From Megascapheus bottae (taxonomy: Eukaryota > Chordata > Mammalia > Rodentia > Geomyidae), in NCBI GenBank assembly GCA_024803745.1, contig JANJXV010000020.1:17214777-17278776 (forward strand): 64,000 bases of DNA. The letters run 5' to 3'. Below are positions 10,301 through 19,526 of this stretch, piece after piece. A program made the translations under genes and the position numbers. Numbering within the stretch: the stretch's first letter is position 1; the number at the start of each line of letters is the position of its first letter. The notes under the pieces are model-generated. The model ran no database searches. It was not told the origin of the DNA and saw only the letters and a list, made by a program, of their open reading frames with translations.

Positions 10301-11539
10301 GTTTTTTCCCCTCTGTGCAAATTGTGGCACAATATTAAGGGTTCATAATAACAGCTTGTTTTGCCCCTATTTTCATCTAAGGAAGAGCCTTAAAAAAAAG
10401 GAAGATAGTAAATATTTTCTGCTTTGCAGGTTTGTCACCCTGTCAATGCCACACAACTCCACTACTGAGAACATGAAAGCACCCACAAACAATACGTACA
10501 CAGAAGCTATGTTCTTTCTAATCCAACTGTCTCTTCGACTGGTTTAGCGCAGCTCGCAGAGGCATGGCTTCTGACTCTGGCTACTGCATCCTCTCTATGC
10601 ATGGTCCAGCATTATGACCCATTTGCCCTGGGAGCCCAGGCCTCTGTTGGGGTGGCCTACAGCTCCATGGTCAACAGTCCTTAAGTCTTTTGCACACTAT
10701 TCGTTTTTCTGAGGTAATCTCTTCCTTCAATGTATGCTGATGGCCTAAATCATGACTGAAAGCCTAAACCAGATGACAGCTTTCTTGGAAGCTCATTCCT
10801 AGAGCCCAATGCCTACTGTGGATGTTCTACAGACAACAGTAAAACTACCACTGTTCTCAGAAAATCCTCTCTTCCTCCTTTTGTGAGCTTACTGTGTAGA
10901 GAGCTGCACTGCCATCCACCAAGTTCAGCAGCTTAGTATGGCCAAATCAGCTTATTAATTTCCAGACAGTATCAAAACCCGTGAGCCACAATGTTATAGG
11001 GGAGCATGGATGTATCTCAGCCTTGTACTGCTGAGTGTTGCAAGCAAGAAACAGACATTCTGCAATGTAATACCATTTGTGTGACTTAAGACATTTCCAT
11101 TTTTCAAGGATGTATAAGCATCCCAGCTTATAAATGTAATATTTATAAAAAGTGAGGACCATTGGGGAAAGAGGAGAAAATGGAGTAAAGACTAGAGGAA
11201 AAAGAAAATAATAATATCAATAAAAGAAGAAACTTGGCAGACCAGTGTCAAACTTTAACTCAATTCTGCACTTGGAAAGTGTGATAGAGGGGTGAATTGG
11301 TTGGGATACAGTCTTTGTGGGAAGATGTGACAATGCCATCCTCTTCTGCATGCACCTCCAGGAAGATGCTTGAATCAATCTCTAACATGTGCCTTTGTGA
11401 AAATTTTATGTTTTATTTTAAATGGCACAAACTTAAGAACTAAGTTAGGTGCTAGGGCTTTCTGGTTAAGTATTTCTGATATGAAAATGAGTCCTTGCTT
11501 TTTATCAATTCAAACCTGAATTGATAAACCCTTAGAAAT
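10301..11539. other. No gene recognised
   Basis: Unique sequence of mixed composition. Frames of 60-90 residues show no domain or signal features. Confidence 0.4.
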
Positions 11540-11642
11540 ATAGTCCAGGGGAGACACTGTCTGAAAAATACTCATTACCTGACTTATGTAATCCCTCTGT
11601 AGATCACCTTTATAATAAAAACATTTATACATAAAAAATACA
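11540..11642 (+). mobile_element. L1-like 3' end, tail class 2
   Basis: TACTCATTACCTGACTTATG, then TAATCCCTCTGTAGATCACC and TTTATAATAAAAACATTT. It is directly followed by a 5'-truncated SINE. Confidence 0.6.
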
Positions 11643-11650
11643 GTCCAATT

Positions 11651-11850
11651 GTTACTCAAGAGGCTGAGATCTGAGGAGCATGGTTTGAAACCATTCAGGT
11701 AGAACTCTGGGAGATTCTTATCTTCCATTAACCAGCAAAAGGATGGAAGTGGAGCTAAAGCTCAAATGCCAGAGCACTATCTTTGAGCAAAGTAGCTAAG
11801 GAACAGCACTTAGGATCTGAGTTCAAGCCTTCATATCAGCAAAAAACCCA
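11651..11850 (+). mobile_element. 5'-truncated composite 7SL/B1-Geo SINE
   Basis: Begins within the 7SL half at GTTACTCAAGAGGCTGAGAT. Linker is TTCTTATCTTCCATTAACCA and the Geo half ends ATCTGAGTTCAAGCC. About 35 bp of 5' end are missing. The tail continues as an (AATAAT)-rich tract to about 11,888. Confidence 0.8.
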
Positions 11851-11888
11851 TAAAAATTAATAATAGTAATAATAAAAATAATAATAAA

Positions 11889-12361
11889 GAAATACAGTTC
11901 TGATCTTTTAATTCATTGCCTAACTTTTTACACTTCCTTAGGGGTACTGAGGCATGTAGAGAGAATCTTAAATCTATATAATTCCCTTAAACCTTTAAGA
12001 TTACTTTAATTCTGTTTCTTTCAAATCAATAAGCATATGCAAATCCAACAATGGAACCATTTTTGGACTGTAAATTTGCATGTCATTTCAAAACCACTGT
12101 GCCTCTCTTTTCTCATTTTCTTCTATACTTTCCTGTTACAGCCTCATGCTGAAATTCCTTATGACTGTTAGCTTTTCTTTTCTCTTTTCTTGTAGTTTCT
12201 ATCTACATAATTTTGTTGCGGGATATTTCAGCACATCCTGCCAGCTTCCTCAGTTATGAATTGCTCTTTTCACTCAGAATAAACAGTGCATGTCATGTGT
12301 TTATGTATGTACATGTGTATATGTGTGTACACACATGCAAGTTCCTCACAAACAACAACCC
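11889..12361. other. No gene recognised
   Basis: AT-rich sequence with a short TGTATG/ACACAC tract at about 12,298-12,337. Confidence 0.4.
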
Positions 12362-12445
12362 ATTTTGTAAAGGCTCTCAAAGCATTATATACAGTCTTCC
12401 AAAATTGGCTGAGATAACTACTATTTCAAAGAAAATTTAAGTGGA
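12362..12445 (-). mobile_element. Possible MIR core relic
   Basis: TTGTAAAGGCTCTCAAAGC, a weak ATTATAT...GAGATAACTACTATTTC stretch and AAAATTTAAGTGGAGGAGAT follow the order of the MIR 3' half on the complementary strand. Strongly diverged. Confidence 0.4.
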
Positions 12446-13649
12446 GGAGATGAAGAATAAATTCTTATATGGATAAGTTAAACTGGGGTAATTGATGATC
12501 AACTATTTGTTCCTGCTTTTCCCAGCAATGTCTAAATTGTTAAAGAAGGAAGGACTGTGACTCAGGAATTATTGCATGGTAAAATTCCAGACTGTATACA
12601 GGTATGAAGTATGGTTTTAGCTGGGAGGCAGGGAGAGGTGGAGATCTTCCAGGAAACACCATCTAAAGCAGCCACACGCCACAGGGTAAGCAACTACTCA
12701 GTTCAGCCCAGGTTCTATAAATATTGGCCTGACATTCAAGAAAAAGTCCAAAAATAAATGGTGAGTATATAAATTCTAATTTTGAGAGTGTTGACAAGTT
12801 TCTTTGATTCTACATCCCGTTCTGAACAGTCGATACCTTGTTTTAAATTCCTGCATTTTGCATTTTATGATATGGGGACTTTGTTGTTAGAAATCATCTT
12901 CATGGATACAAGTGGAATTTGATATGGAATTTTAAAGCAATGTGAATGTATGTTTTACATCATCAGGGGGGATTGCTACTGCGATCTCATATCTTGCTTG
13001 TTGTCAGTGAATGATAGCTAAAATTATTCATGTTTTGAAATCGCATTGGAAATGGTGAGTTAGGAATGGTTGGCATTCATCCAACCTTTTGGAACAATCA
13101 CACACCTTGACTCACTGGGGTCTCATTTCACACAAGTCTGGATTTCAAACTAACTTTGAGCCAATGTTCTCAACCTGAAATGTCATGTCATCATGTTTAG
13201 GCAAAGACTGGCATAGTTCTAACAGAAACTTCTAGACAGGTTTTGTAAATTGAATAATAAAACTGTTCTTTTCTCTACACTAAATTAGACCACTATGTAA
13301 TGGATGGTCCACATTATATAAACAACTTTATCATGTACTAAAGTTAAAAGGGCTTTTGACAAAGTAAATATCTTAAAGCATATATTTTGCTTTTCTCTTA
13401 TTCCCACCCCTCATTGATGAACTTAGTAGAAATGACCCAAAAATCTCTACTGTGCTCCTGCATGTATGGATTTAATGGTGGAAACAAGTCTACCTCTATG
13501 TTGGATACTCTATTGATAGCTCAAAAGATGGGCCTTCTTAGGACACACACACTGGTGCAGAAGCTTGCTCTTATGTCATGACTTAGGGACTCATACTCCT
13601 TTAGACCTGCTCTGATATGATTTAAGCATCAGAATTTTCTCAGCCAATT
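12446..13649. other. No gene recognised
   Basis: Unique AT-rich sequence; nothing identified. Confidence 0.4.
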
Positions 13650-13720
13650 ACTTACATTTATTGAGTCCCTTCTGTGTTACATTTACTCAACAGAGTGCTG
13701 GAAGTTCAAACTTCTTGCTG
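13650..13720 (+). mobile_element. Possible L2/MIR-type relic
   Basis: TTACATTTATTGAGTCCCTT followed by CTGTGTTACATTTACTCAAC resembles the common mammalian element segment CATTTATTGAGCACCTACTG. Confidence 0.4.
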
Positions 13721-14199
13721 TCTTCTGCTATCCTGGAAATATATGTCCTGTGAGGAAAAGTTTTTTCCATTTGGTGAGTGGGGCGGCGGGGAAGAGTGGA
13801 GATAAAAATGTGGACCACTGCCATCTTGAGTTATTTGAACCTGACTTTTCTCTGACAGTTTCATGACTTCTTTTCCAAGCCCTCACTACTTAGAACTTCC
13901 CATCCTGGGATGTCAGCTCCTTCTGTAGCCTTTGAGACTCTTGCTGACACTTCAATATGGTTCTGCAGTTGTGGTCAAAACCTGTCCATTCTGGGAATGG
14001 AAATTGCCCACTTCTGGACCACAGGTACTCTCTTAAACGCACACTTTAAGTGTGTTCCTTCTTAGTTGTGGAAGGTATACATCTGAGATCAGGGAGCTAA
14101 CCCAGTCAGGCGAGGACCAGGGCTTTCTTCCTCCTTCTCACTATGTCTTGTCATAGCTGAAAAAGATCTTTTCCTTTTCTCTCCTACAAGGCCACAGTC
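13721..14199. other. No gene recognised
   Basis: Somewhat GC-richer sequence with a small G-rich patch (GTGGGGCGGCGGGGAAG, about 13,779-13,796). No frame with known features. Confidence 0.4.
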
Positions 14200-14345
14200 C
14201 CTTATGATTAGTGTCCTGCGTTTATGATCTTATTTCATCTTAATTATCTTCTGAAGAACACGTCTCCTGGAAAAGCTACATTGAGGTTAGGTCTTCAACA
14301 CAGGAATTTCAGGGAGGTAGAATTTATTCCACTGCCTCCAGAAAC
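14200..14345 (-). mobile_element. ERVL-MaLR (MLT1/MST-like) LTR 5' portion
   Basis: TCTTATTTCATCTTAATTAT, a CTCCTGG...ACATTGAGGTTAGG stretch and GTCTTCAACACAGGAATTTC follow the reverse complement of a MaLR LTR start (GAAATTCAT-GTTGAA-CCTAA-CCCCAATGT). Ancient relic with no coding part. Confidence 0.55.
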
Positions 14346-15182
14346 ACTCACATAGTCATTTTTCTCTCAGAAGAGGAGCACCTAGATTTTTGGAGCAGCT
14401 GAACTCTACTAGATTTCTCAAAGAGATTCATAGAAGTCTTGTGTACCAAAGTCAATAGATGTAAGATTGCAAAATGATTGTCAGTGTTATTAAAAAAAAG
14501 TATTTTAGAGGCCCAACTTTGCATCTTTGTGGTAGATAATTAGGTAGTACCTATGAAAATGTTGAATTGATGTAACTTTGACTCAGTTCTTAGAATTTAA
14601 CCTCCAACAATGCTTGGACAGAGGCAGACAGACATATGGTAAAAGAGCATTCCATTTTTTTAAAAAAAAAAAACAATGGTATTTATGGACTAGCTCAGTC
14701 ACTTTCAGAAAATACAGCGTGGACAGGAAGACAATGGAAAAAAATACTGATTTCCCTCCATTTGCAAATCTACTATCTTCTCAATGGCTAACCCCATTCA
14801 TAAGTTAAAGTTCATTCCTCTTAATTATGTGGCACTGCAGGCCAAAGCAGAAAATAATGAGGTTCACACATAGAAAATAAGCAATTCATTATCCATATAA
14901 TAAAAAAAATGAATTGCATAGGTGTGAGAACATCCTTCAAAATAAAATATTACATGGATTTTTGAAAGAATAAATTTGGGGTATATTAAGCAAAGCATAA
15001 GAGAAAGAGTAAAAGGGATTACTAATGAATAAGATAAAATGGATTTTCCTGTCTAGGTGATGACATGGTTATCTATTGCACTAATTAATGTATAATACAT
15101 TATGATAGAATATCTAATAAATAAAAATATTAAAATCCTCAAAAAAGAATACATTTTCTCTGTCGAGTGATAAAAGTAATTT
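14346..15182. other. No gene recognised
   Basis: AT-rich sequence with two A-runs (14,492-14,501 and 14,660-14,673). No retrogene body is visible upstream of either. Confidence 0.4.
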
Positions 15183-15197
15183 AAAAGACTATGTATC

Positions 15198-15390
15198 GGG
15201 GCCGGGAGTTTGGCCTAGTGGTTAAAGTGCTTGCCTAGCATGCATGGAGACCTGGGTTCCATTCCTCGGAACCACATACATAGAAAAAAGCCAGAAGTGG
15301 TGCTGAGGCTCAAGTGGTAGAGCTCTAGCCTTGAGACAGCGCTCAGGCCCTGAGCTCAAGCCCAGGACTGGCAAAAAAAAAAAAAAAAAA
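15198..15390 (+). mobile_element. IDL-Geo SINE with TSD
   Basis: Both monomers are present and an A-tail of about 20 bp follows GGACTGGC. Flanks AAAGACTATGTATC (ending 15,197) and AAAGACCATGTATC (15,391-15,404) form a 14-bp TSD with one mismatch, so the insertion is fairly young. It belongs to the GTGGTTAAAGTGC subfamily. The B box is mutated to GGTTCCATTCC, and about 13 bp are lost in the Geo half after CCTTGAG. Confidence 0.95.
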
Positions 15391-15419
15391 AAAGACCATG
15401 TATCTTTAATCCTAGTTTT

Positions 15420-15482
15420 TCTATAGATATATATACATACATATATACATATAGATATATAGATATATAGATATATATACAT
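15420..15482 (+). repeat. (TA/GATA/CATA)n tract
   Basis: Alternating ATATAGATATATAGATAT and ATACATACATATATAC units over about 60 bp. Confidence 0.85.
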
Positions 15483-15525
15483 CAAAGAGCAAATACTACA
15501 TGGCAACTTTTAAAGTGATTAGTTT

Positions 15526-15752
15526 TGGAGTGTGGGTTAATGAAGGACTTGAACTCAGGGCCTGGGTATTGTCCTTGAGCTCCTTTTGTTCAAAACTAGC
15601 TCTAACACTTTGAGTCAGATCTCTACTTCTTTCTCTCTGGTGGCTTACTGGAGACAAGAGTTTTGTGGGCTTTCCTGTCCAGGCTGGCTTTGAACCCTGA
15701 TCCTCAGATCTCCGGCTCCTGAGCAGCTAGAATTAGCTACCAGTGCCTGGTT
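15526..15752 (-). mobile_element. Composite 7SL/B1-Geo SINE
   Basis: GGACTTGAACTCAGGGCCTG (Geo end, reversed), GCTTACTGGAGACAAGAGTT (linker), CAGGCTGGCTTTGAACCCTG and TGAGCAGCTAGAATTAGCTA (7SL part). It faces the plus-strand IDL-Geo at 15,198, so their Geo halves are in inverted arrangement about 150 bp apart. Confidence 0.8.
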
Positions 15753-16869
15753 GGTGAAAGGGTCTTGCTGTTTCTATCTTAGAGGTTTTTGATTTGTTTA
15801 AGATTATGAACATCTGTAACCTTTAGAACAAATTTACCAAATCTGGTGGATAATATGTACTTTTTCTTTTCAAAGAAAACCTAAGATACTGGGGGATGGC
15901 CATACCTTCACATGTGTCATCTGACATGAGTTAGACATATCACACATGAGTTATTTGGTCTTTCAGCAACGCAGCTGAGTTTTCAAATTTTCCTTTGGAA
16001 TGTAAAGGTCCTCGTACATCACCTTGCTATCTGAAGAATCTGTGTGGACGTGACAAAATGCATCAGCTAAGGCCTGTGGGCCTGCTCTCTCAGGAACATT
16101 ATTCAGGACTGAAACACCCATTTCTAGTCAAGTGGCAGACCACATGCCTGAAAGCAAAGCATCTCAACCTACAGCTGTTGGTTAAACTGTCAGCCTTCAG
16201 TCTATGTTTCTACATACTGACTTCACTTCTGCTTACTGAAAGCAGGAAAATATGATGATGAAACGCCATCTCAGTCATTCATCTCCAGGATATTTGGTAA
16301 TGTGTTTAGAAAATTGTTTTTGAAAAGTAAGTTTCAAAACACTTATTTTATACCTAAAATGGAAACCCTTCATTCCTAACATTAAAAGCACATAAATTAT
16401 TCCAAGTGCAGATGGCATGGGGCATAAAGACTGACTTTTTCGTTGTAGAATTAAAGGCTTTTCTTAGATGTATAAATGTTACAGATTGGGGTTTTTACAG
16501 CCAACAATTCTTTCAAACTTGGATATTATTAGATTTCTGGGATGGAGGATTTATAATCAACATGGAAAAGAAAACATAGTTGAAGATTCTCTTGACCAAA
16601 ATACACATTTCACCCTTCAACCACTTCCTCATACAAGCATGTGGGTGCAATACTAATACTGTTTACTCTGCCTCATCTGCTTTACCATAGCTGGGCAGAA
16701 GTCTCTCAATTGAGTTTTGTACAAATACAGCATACACTGCTAAGAGCTCTGAGAGCTACCTATGACCATCTTATTGGCTTGTCACAAGGAAGCATTAGGA
16801 TATGAAGTCTTCTCTTGAGATTTGTTGTTGTCATGTGACATGATGTGAAGTGGCTACAAAATACTCTAC
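15753..16869. other. No gene recognised
   Basis: Unique sequence. An 86-residue plus-strand frame (15,995-16,255) has no recognisable domain, and its context gives no support for a gene. Confidence 0.4.
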
Positions 16870-16974
16870 TAGCTGGACCCTGGTGGCTTGTATCACCATA
16901 ATTATTCAGGAGAGTGAGATCTAAGGATCACAGTTAAAGTTAGGTTGAACAGGAGCATCTGTGAGACTCTTCAG

Positions 16975-17034
<60 letters not shown>

Positions 17035-17110
17035 CTGGTGATTCAAGTGGTAGAGCACTAATCTTGAGCACAAAAGCTCAGTAGCAGCCTCAGATGCTTG
17101 CAGATGCTTG

Positions 17111-17112
<2 letters not shown>
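16870..17112 (+). mobile_element. Composite 7SL/B1-Geo SINE split by (CA)n(GA)n
   Basis: Left half TGGACCCTGGTGGCTTGTAT to TGTGAGACTCTTCAGTTA. The linker position, normally AATTAACCACCAGAAAA, has turned into a dinucleotide tract (16,977-17,034). The Geo half resumes as GATTCAAGTGGTAGAGCACT. Confidence 0.8.
16977..17034 (+). repeat. (CA)22(GA)7 microsatellite
   Basis: Pure CA run of about 44 bp followed by about 14 bp of AG, inside a SINE at its 7SL/Geo junction. Confidence 0.95.

Positions 17113-17113
<1 letters not shown>

Positions 17114-17168
<55 letters not shown>
17114..17168 (+). repeat. (CT)27 microsatellite
   Basis: Pure CT run of about 54 bp at the 3' end of the same SINE. Confidence 0.95.
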
Positions 17169-17172
<4 letters not shown>

Positions 17173-17844
17173 GATGGGATTTACCAACATCAACTAAACA
17201 AGAAAATAAACAGCAGCTCTTTTTTTCTAAAATAAAAAAAGACAGAAGTGATATTTATTCAATCACTTGAGAACCATATGGAAAAATCCCATGGGAAGCC
17301 CAAAAAATTATGTCGGACCAGATTAAATGCCTCTGCAAGACACTCTTCCAAATAAGAAGGAGATAAGAGCATTTCTTTGAGTGACCGGGAAATGTGTCTG
17401 ACTCTGTGACTTACTAAGGAAATTCTCACTCAGAATACTTTCACACCGAAGGTGACTCAGATAGCTGGAAGCAGGGAAAAAGGAAAATGAGAAGCTAAAC
17501 CAACTTCCATATTTCTGAGCTAAAGTGGTGAACATGACATATTTCACATTTTCCTATGTGCACTTGTGATTGTGTGATGCAGAGAACAGAGATGGGAAGA
17601 GATATACAGAGAGAGTACTTCATCTCTAATGAATAAAATAATCACAATATCTAAAATATAGATCAACCCAAAATGATCTCTGTGATTTTAATAAAAGATA
17701 ACATGTTAATTTATAATTATAACCATTTTCCTTTTTTAGGTTAATAGTTTTATTACTACCTTAATAGACCAGCTGGCTAAAGGGAAGACATAGAATAATG
17801 TCAATAATAATAAAATCAACATTGATATAATCATCACTCTTTCC
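17169..17844. other. No gene recognised
   Basis: AT-rich unique sequence. Confidence 0.4.
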
Positions 17845-17931
17845 AAACCCTTATTTTAAGGACTTCACATGTACTTATTCACTTAATCCTCAAAGAAACA
17901 AAGAAACAGTTCTTTTAAAACTCACTTTAAG

Positions 17932-18109
17932 GGGGCCGGGAGTTTGGCCTAGTGGTAGAGTGCTTCCCTAGCATGCATGAAGACCCAGGTTCAATTCCTA
18001 GGTACCACATATATAGAAAAAAGCCGGAAGTGGTGCTGAGACTCAAGTGGTAGAGCTCTAGCCTTGAAAAAGCCCAAGGATAGTGGGCCTGAGCTCAAGC
18101 CCAGGACTG

Positions 18110-18143
<34 letters not shown>
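17932..18143 (+). mobile_element. IDL-Geo SINE, first of a tandem pair
   Basis: Begins GGGGCCGGGAGTTTGGCCTA and has an intact-looking A box and B box (GGTTCAATTCC). The Geo half carries an odd CCCAAGGATAGTGGGCCTGA in place of GGACAGTGCTCAGGCCCTGA. The A-tail is about 30 bp. It is flanked by CTCACTTTAAG at 17,921-17,931 and 18,144-18,154. Confidence 0.95.
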
Positions 18144-18154
18144 CTCACTTTAAG

Positions 18155-18311
18155 GGCTGGGAGTTTGGCCTAGTGGTTAAAGTGCTTGCCTGGCATGCAC
18201 GTGCTGAGGCTCGAGTGGTAGAGCTCTAGCCTTGAGGAACTCCAAGGACAGTGCTCAGGCCCTGAGCTCAAGCCCAGGTCTGGAAAAGAAAAAACAAAAC
18301 AAAAACAAAAC
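18155..18311 (+). mobile_element. IDL-Geo SINE with internal deletion
   Basis: Starts GGCTGGGAGTTTGGCCTAGT, runs to GCATGCAC and jumps straight to GTGCTGAGGCTCGAGTGG. The second part of the IDL unit, including its B box, is missing (about 50-60 bp). The tail is AAAAACAAAACAAAAACAAAA. The flank CTCACTTTAAA at 18,312-18,322 is a third copy of the target site. Confidence 0.93.
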
Positions 18312-19026
18312 CTCACTTTAAAATAAAGAAATGGAAGACAAGAAAGGGTGACTACCTTGCTCAGATAGTAAGCTAGACAGAATGTAACTCCAGAATGGAT
18401 TATTTCAATTTATGATTTTAATGTAACTATCATGTTTCTTTTTTGAGTTTTATCTACAGATTTTTTATTTCCTCAACAACTTTAAGTTTGAGATACTCCA
18501 TCAAGTTCAGGAAACAGGGTAGCCCAGCTACGAAAGAAAATAAAGCATTTAAAAAATAATTATCAAGGACCACTGTCCTCGCTTAAACTCAGCATACACT
18601 GCCAGCCCACCCTGCCTCTTCCCTATCCCCAGCTGCACCTTAGAAAACCAGGATCGAGTCTACAGGTAACACCACATTTGAATACTGTCTTACTAGTGAC
18701 AACCTTCACGGTTTTTTTTGTTGGAAACCATGACGGCCATTGTATGTTTGTGCTCTGTTATTTGCCAACTAAACAGTAGTTGCAAGAAAACATCTTAATT
18801 CCTTTAATAATGCTCCCTCAAATCTTCCTGTACTTCGACCATTTGTTTTGCCTGTTTTGGCCTGTATTAAAAAGGCCTAGAAGCCTTTCCTCACCCCCCC
18901 CCTCACTTTTTTTTGTTAAACATGTATATAGCATTAGCAGTTGATGCTGAAATTTGTTAATAGCCCTTTCAAAATTATACATGTGAAATATCAAAAAAAT
19001 AAATTGATCTACCTATTTTTTTTTAC

Positions 19027-19215
19027 ATTTTTTTTTTGCCAGTCCTGGTAACCAAACTCAGGGCCTGAGCACTGTCCTTGGATTTTCCTCAAGGCTAGTG
19101 CCCTACCACAGTACCACTTCCAGCTTTTTTCTATGTACGTGGTACCAAGGAATCAAACCCGGGTCTTTGTGCATCCTAGGCAAGCACTCTACCACTAGGC
19201 CAAACTCCCAGCCCC
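19027..19215 (-). mobile_element. IDL-Geo SINE nested in the chimeric insertion
   Basis: TTTTTGCCAGTCCTGGTAAC through GGCCAAACTCCCAGCCCC, both monomers on the minus strand. The B box on the minus strand is GGTTTGATTCC. It is younger than the host insertion. Confidence 0.92.
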
Positions 19216-19236
19216 CTAATTTTTATTAATTTAAAA

Positions 19237-19508
19237 AAATTATCAGTTATCTCTCTTCTCTTTTGCTGTCCCTTGGTTATCTCATATTGTTACAGTATTT
19301 CACCTTGTTATCTGATATATTGGATATATACGTATTTGGTTATTTGAAATCGGATAGGGAAGGGGGAAAAACAAGTTGAGGGGTGGGGGTTGGGGGAGGG
19401 AAATGGGGACCAAGACATGAGAAAAGGTATCAATGTATGTGAAGTAATGCACCCTCTATCTGGTGAATATAATGTAACCCTTCTATTAATTACAATAAAA
19501 ATACATGG
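19237..19508 (+). mobile_element. L1 3' end, tail class 3
   Basis: GTTATCTCTCTTCTCTTTTG, a G-rich tract (19,357-19,407), GACCAAGACATGAGAAAAGG, TATCAATGTATGTGAAGTAA, TGCACCCTCTATCTGGTGAA, TAATGTAACCCTTCTATTAA and TTACAATAAAAAT. Matches the 3'UTR adjoining ORF2 at 29.15-29.77 kb in reverse. Confidence 0.85.
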
Positions 19509-19526
19509 AAAAATAATTATCAAGGA

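Larger units (their letters stand above)
17845..18410 (-). mobile_element. MIR relic interrupted by two SINEs
   Basis: Left arm ACTTATTCACTTAATCCTCA; right arm AAATAAAGAAATGGAAGACA then TGACTACCTTGCTCAGATAG and TAAGCTAGACAG. Joined without the insertions, they follow the minus-strand MIR order (TTATCTCATTTAATCCTCAC ... GAGGAAACTGAG ... GACTTGCCCAAGGTCACACA). Two SINEs sit at the same point in the middle. Confidence 0.65.
18570..19508 (+). mobile_element. Probable chimeric L1-mediated insertion with 18-bp TSD
   Basis: AAAAATAATTATCAAGGA occurs perfectly at 18,552-18,569 and 19,509-19,526. The upstream join ATTT/AAAA fits the L1 endonuclease preference TT/AAAA. The 3' 270 bp are an L1 tail. 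The 5' part (18,570 to about 19,236, minus a nested SINE) is not this L1: it contains TGTTGGAAACCATGACGGCC and a TATA-like GTATTAAAAAGGCCTAGAAG, suggestive of an old LTR, plus AAAATAAATTG. I infer that two RNA-derived sequences were joined at insertion. Unrelated older DNA trapped between coincidental repeats is unlikely given an 18-bp perfect match. Confidence 0.6.

Noticed and set aside
16977..17168. CRISPR-like regular repeats
   Set aside because: Simple dinucleotide microsatellites; no spacer structure and a mammalian context.
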